A stretch of DNA of 64,000 nucleotides from Bradyrhizobium erythrophlei. GTDB lineage: Bacteria > Pseudomonadota > Alphaproteobacteria > Rhizobiales > Xanthobacteraceae. The notes beneath the pieces were generated by a model that made no database searches, had not been told where the DNA came from, and saw only the letters and a program-made list of their open reading frames with translations. Below, in pieces: positions 61,791-64,000 of this stretch. The DNA lies in contig NZ_LT670818.1 in the NCBI RefSeq assembly GCF_900129505.1, positions 5,365,001-5,429,000 on the forward strand, given 5' to 3'. The translations under genes and the position numbers were made by a program. Within the stretch, counting starts at the first letter, position 1; every line of letters begins with the position of its first letter.

Positions 61791-62462
61791 ATGAGCCTGA
61801 CCTACGTCATTCCCGACATTCATGGGTGTTCCGATCTGCTCAGCGAGGCGCTCGCCGAGATCAAACTGCGCTCCGGCAGTGACGCGGGCGCGATTGTCAC
61901 GATCGGCGACTATGTCGACAAGGGTCCCGACAGCAAAGGCGTGATCGATCGGCTGCTGGCGGGCGTCGACGCCGGGTGGAAGTTGGTGACGCTGAAGGGC
62001 AACCATGATGACATGATGGTGGCGGCGCTGCGGGATCCATCGAAGATGGCGGCATGGATGGGAAAGGGCGGCGACGCGGCGCTGGCCTCCTACGGCGGCG
62101 ACCCTGCAGCGGTGCCGCCGGCTCATATCGACTGGCTCGATCGACTGCAACTGATGCATGTCGACGCGCACCGGGTCTACGTTCACGCCGGCGTCGATCC
62201 CGGGATTCCATTGGGGCAGCAGCGCGAGGTGACGCTGCTGTGCAAGCGTTATCCCACAGAATTTTCAGACGGCTTCGGTGCGCTCCACGTCGTCCACGGC
62301 CATGACAATCACCCCGACGGCCCGCTCCTGTACAAGGGCCGCACCAATCTGGATACGCTCGCCTGGCGCACGGGGCGGATGATGGTCGGGGTGTTCGATG
62401 ATGACCGGCCGGGCGGGCCGATCGATTTTATCGAGGTGAAGCGATCGCCTGCCGGACGCTAG
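61791..62462 (+). CDS. Metallophosphoesterase (PPP/ApaH-like)
   Basis: 223 residues with all metal motifs: PDIHG (Asp9, His11), GDYVDKGPDS (Asp40), GNHDD (Asn71, His72), VYVHAGVDPGIPL and VVHGHDNH. This is the bis(5'-nucleosyl)tetraphosphatase/serine-threonine phosphatase group, two-metal enzymes that cleave phosphoesters. The size and HAG(V)DP motif favour the small cytosolic type found in many proteobacteria; substrate unknown. Confidence 0.92.
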   Translation: MSLTYVIPDIHGCSDLLSEALAEIKLRSGSDAGAIVTIGDYVDKGPDSKGVIDRLLAGVDAGWKLVTLKGNHDDMMVAALRDPSKMAAWMGKGGDAALASYGGDPAAVPPAHIDWLDRLQLMHVDAHRVYVHAGVDPGIPLGQQREVTLLCKRYPTEFSDGFGALHVVHGHDNHPDGPLLYKGRTNLDTLAWRTGRMMVGVFDDDRPGGPIDFIEVKRSPAGR

Positions 62463-62671
62463 CCCGGCCGCGCCTCGTCAGATTGCCGTTGGATGCTGAT
62501 CGAGTTTGCGACCGTCGGAACCACTCACGGGTGCAAATGGATGCCGGTGCGTTAACGGGTTGAGGAACAACGGCACTGGCAGCATAGCGGGGATACCAAT
62601 TGAGATTTAGCTATCGATGTGGTCTACTGGTGCTGTTCCTCGGTACGCGTTTTTGTTGAGGAGTCTTGGTC

Positions 62672-62794
62672 TTGCAAGGTATTCTGGCTGCCATTTTAGT
62701 GGGCGTTATTGTTCTCATTTTGGGCAGGCTTCATAGCTATTATCTCGACGAGAACGAGAAGATCGCAAAAGGCTTGCGTAGATTCGATTGCTGA
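62672..62794 (+). CDS. Possible small membrane protein
   Basis: 40 residues from TTG 62672, eight bases after GAGGAG; a TTG at 62666 is too close to that site. One helix (GILAAILVGVIVLILGRL) then a charged tail LDENEKIAKGLRRFDC. Function unknown. Confidence 0.4.
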   Translation: MQGILAAILVGVIVLILGRLHSYYLDENEKIAKGLRRFDC

Positions 62795-63012
62795 ACTCGC
62801 CTGTCGCGCGTGTGACCAATCGCCGATACCCTCAAGCGCATGCTGGTAACGTTGACCGGTTAGGTTAAGGCCCGCTTGGCATTGCGGGATCGCAATCCTC
62901 TCTTATTATACCCGAAATATCCACTCGCGCGGCATTTGCAGTTGGTCCCTCAAATCGTCACTGGAATTTGGGTCGGGTGTGATTGGGCTAGGCGTATTTC
63001 GGGGAATATTTA

Positions 63013-63138
63013 ATGGGCTGGTTCCTGTTTCTGTTTTTAATCGTGATCGGCGTTCCGGTCTTTATGCGCGTCTACGAGCGGCGCCTCGATGTTCTGACCG
63101 GGCCCTGGATCGCAAACGAAACATCGCAAAATGAATGA
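63013..63138 (+). CDS. Small membrane protein
   Basis: 41 residues (MGWFLFLFLIVIGVPVFMRV...) with one helix and a charged tail. Its stop overlaps the start of the next gene (ATGAATGA, 63131-63138), indicating coupling. Function unknown. Confidence 0.5.
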   Translation: MGWFLFLFLIVIGVPVFMRVYERRLDVLTGPWIANETSQNE

Positions 63139-63433
63139 TCCGGCGCACCACCTGCCGCGGCGTTATTTTGTCGACGAAAACGGTCGACGCGTTCTCATTG
63201 GTCTATCGATCGAGGAGACCTTTGAATTCGAAACCCTCGACAATTTGCCGGCAGTCAAGGAGGGCGGCGAGCGAGCCGCTTGGGAGGAAAACGGAAGCCC
63301 GACGACCACGCGGGAACGGCGCTGGCTGGAACTCTACGGCAAGCACGATCGGGCCTGGCGGCAATGGATGGTCGAAACCGAAGCGGACCGTCGCGTAAGT
63401 TTACCCTTTGTTAACCAACTTAGAGTGACCTAA
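63131..63433 (+). CDS. Conserved-type hypothetical protein
   Basis: 100 residues, hydrophilic, with HLPRRYFVDENGRRVLIGLS and RERRWLELYGKHDRAWRQW. No recognised domain. It overlaps the preceding small membrane-protein gene by eight bases and is probably translated with it. Confidence 0.6.
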   Translation: MNDPAHHLPRRYFVDENGRRVLIGLSIEETFEFETLDNLPAVKEGGERAAWEENGSPTTTRERRWLELYGKHDRAWRQWMVETEADRRVSLPFVNQLRVT

Positions 63434-63480
63434 AGCCTGGATTGCGCCGATGACCGTGACTTTGGACCGGACATACCCCG

Positions 63481-63912
63481 ATGTTTCAGCTTTTTCTGCC
63501 GGCCCGCGCGCATAGTTATTTCAGGAGCAAGCTGGGCAACCAGCAATTTAAAGCCCGCTCGGCCGATCGCGACGCGGAAACCGATCAGTTGCGCGTTAGC
63601 TCCATTTTGGGGGCGATCGAAAACGCGCTTCACGCGGCGGAACTCGAACAATCTGGCCTCAACCGGCGGGTCGAAGACGTGCTGGCACGCGCAGCGGTAA
63701 CGATGGGCAACGGCACCGATGAATATCTGGAGCGCGAACCGCTCGACAGCCACCATCAAGACTTGTTCAGCGCCGAGATCTCCAACGGCCAACGGCGCCT
63801 GAAAGAACTCGCCACCGAGATCACGCATTTCAAGTTTATGAAGGCTGCAGTGCTGAGCAGGTTTCCGGACATTAGGCCGCCAGCGGCGAGCGATAGTCGC
63901 CGCGGTGCCTAA
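63481..63912 (+). CDS. Hypothetical protein
   Basis: 143 residues, mostly helical (VSSILGAIENALHAAELEQSGL..., then LKELATEITHFKFMKAAVL). No known domain. It follows the preceding gene by 47 bases on the same strand, so it may be in the same transcript. Confidence 0.65.
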   Translation: MFQLFLPARAHSYFRSKLGNQQFKARSADRDAETDQLRVSSILGAIENALHAAELEQSGLNRRVEDVLARAAVTMGNGTDEYLEREPLDSHHQDLFSAEISNGQRRLKELATEITHFKFMKAAVLSRFPDIRPPAASDSRRGA

Positions 63913-64000
63913 ATCGCGCCGCCGTCCATTCAGTCCCTCAGAATTCGTCGCTCCACTCCGTCTATGGAATTATTGACGAGGATGCGCGACGCGCATGTGA

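Overview
The window looks like a chromosomal segment of an alphaproteobacterium of the Bradyrhizobium/Nitrobacteraceae type. Signs are the H-NS/HvrA-like regulator, a DUF982 protein, a short Flp/Fap pilin, a Ku protein with a basic tail, an IS66 element and several small membrane ORFs typical of that group. This rests on protein resemblance only; no rRNA, tRNA or core marker gene is present.

Layout. (1) 1-4.8 kb: the 3' end of a non-ribosomal peptide synthetase (partial C - C - carrier - thioesterase, no adenylation domain) followed directly by a PAF-acetylhydrolase-like esterase. (2) 4.9-37.2 kb: a large exopolysaccharide/surface-glycan island. It holds glycosyltransferases of families GT2, GT4 and GT61, a DUF6492-like protein, sugar-nucleotide enzymes (a Gfo/Idh oxidoreductase with an extended SDR, and a UDP-glucuronate decarboxylase making UDP-xylose), O-acylation enzymes (MBOAT plus SGNH partner, a LbetaH acetyltransferase, two membrane acyltransferase-3 proteins), a MOP flippase, an O-antigen ligase/polymerase and a Tat-exported GH74-like protein. 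A complete IS66 element (32305-35532) with a YecA/SEC-C passenger gene and a perfect 8-bp target duplication lies inside it. (3) 38-54.7 kb: a 3489-residue repetitive secreted protein with a GH74-like propeller, about 15 Ig-like repeats and four Trp-rich repeats; a caspase-fold protein lacking both catalytic residues; and a divergent type I secretion pair (HlyD-type adaptor, HlyB-type ABC exporter). (4) 55.9-58 kb: the polyprenyl-phosphate glycosyl-1-phosphate transferase that would start glycan assembly, then an H-NS-like regulator. (5) 58-64 kb: ordinary backbone with small proteins, Flp pilin, Ku and a metallophosphoesterase.

How it fits together. The phosphotransferase loads the first sugar, the GTs extend it, the MOP flippase and the ligase/polymerase-like protein export and polymerise it, and acyltransferases decorate it. 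UDP-xylose synthase, a GT61 enzyme (a family with known xylosyltransferases) and two GH74-like propellers (a family of xyloglucan hydrolases) together suggest a xylose-containing polymer processed by enzymes encoded in the same locus. The giant GH74-like protein beside a type I exporter recalls the rhizobial PrsDE-secreted EPS glycanases, but with a different fold. The island also holds decayed gene ends (an O-antigen ligase end at 10153-10355 and a UDP-xylose synthase end at 19183-19266), so it has been rearranged repeatedly.
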